NCBI GenBank assembly: GCA_014380825.1
Contig: JACMJD010000595.1
Span: 1 to 12,604, forward strand
DNA: 12,604 bases
Origin: Phycisphaerae bacterium
GTDB lineage: Bacteria > Planctomycetota > Phycisphaerae > Tepidisphaerales > Tepidisphaeraceae
Direction of reading: 5' to 3'
The position numbers and the translations under genes are program-made. This document shows, piece by piece, positions 12,585-12,604 of the stretch. Numbering within the stretch: position 1 is the first letter of the stretch; every line of letters begins with the position of its first letter. The notes under the pieces are model-generated. The model searched no databases. It worked only from the letters and a program-made list of their open reading frames with translations, and was not told the DNA's origin.

Positions 12585-12604
12585 ATGAAGCTGAGTAACC
12601 GAAA
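12585..12604 (+). CDS. Possible start of a further gene, cut by the window edge
   Basis: An ATG eight bases after the Spy-like stop opens a frame reading MKLSNR before the window ends. The short spacing and a Lys-rich beginning fit another gene of the same operon, but six codons are too few to judge and no clear Shine-Dalgarno motif precedes it. Confidence 0.2.

Overview
The window is a GC-rich (roughly 60%) bacterial chromosome segment with ordinary housekeeping and accessory genes and no phage, plasmid or transposase genes. The gene content points to Planctomycetota, possibly the Phycisphaerae/Tepidisphaera-like side: a membrane Ser/Thr kinase with a large TPR sensor half, an SPINDLY/OGT-type TPR glycosyltransferase, an ECF sigma / zinc-finger anti-sigma pair, few strong Shine-Dalgarno sites and some TTG starts. 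That placement is an inference from gene content only.

Left part (1-2609). On the minus strand, recO (DNA repair) is followed by the start of a secreted protein that runs off the left edge. Divergently on the plus strand are a tRNA-Lys(TTT) with a clear sigma70-type promoter and then a lipoprotein-type phospholipase D / cardiolipin-synthase-like gene. The recO -10 box lies so close to the ATG that the mRNA is probably leaderless.

Middle part (2634-7815, all minus strand). Read in the direction of transcription: apt (adenine salvage), a TPR-GT41 glycosyltransferase, a cluster of four small hairpins laid out like a REPIN, then a three-gene ABC importer (ATPase, permease, substrate-binding protein of the NMT1/THI5/SsuA type). 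ATPase and permease overlap by ATGA, and the permease and binding protein are 24 bases apart, so these three are one operon. A CTACCCT heptamer array ends the importer operon.

Right part (7863-12604). A 916-residue transmembrane Ser/Thr kinase (cytoplasmic kinase, one membrane helix, external kinesin-light-chain-like TPRs) is read leftwards. Divergently, 239 bases away, an ECF sigma factor with a TTG start is read rightwards, followed by a zinc-finger anti-sigma factor and a Spy/CpxP-like periplasmic protein overlapping it by ATGA. Sigma and anti-sigma are separated by 172 bases holding a strong GC-rich hairpin and a perfect 7+7 inverted repeat. These look like an envelope-signalling module: the Spy-like protein could sense, the anti-sigma transmit, and the sigma respond, with the kinase as a possible extra input.

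Across the whole window the palindrome CGATCG, and its extension GCGATCGC (the cyanobacterial HIP1 octamer), is far more frequent than base composition predicts.
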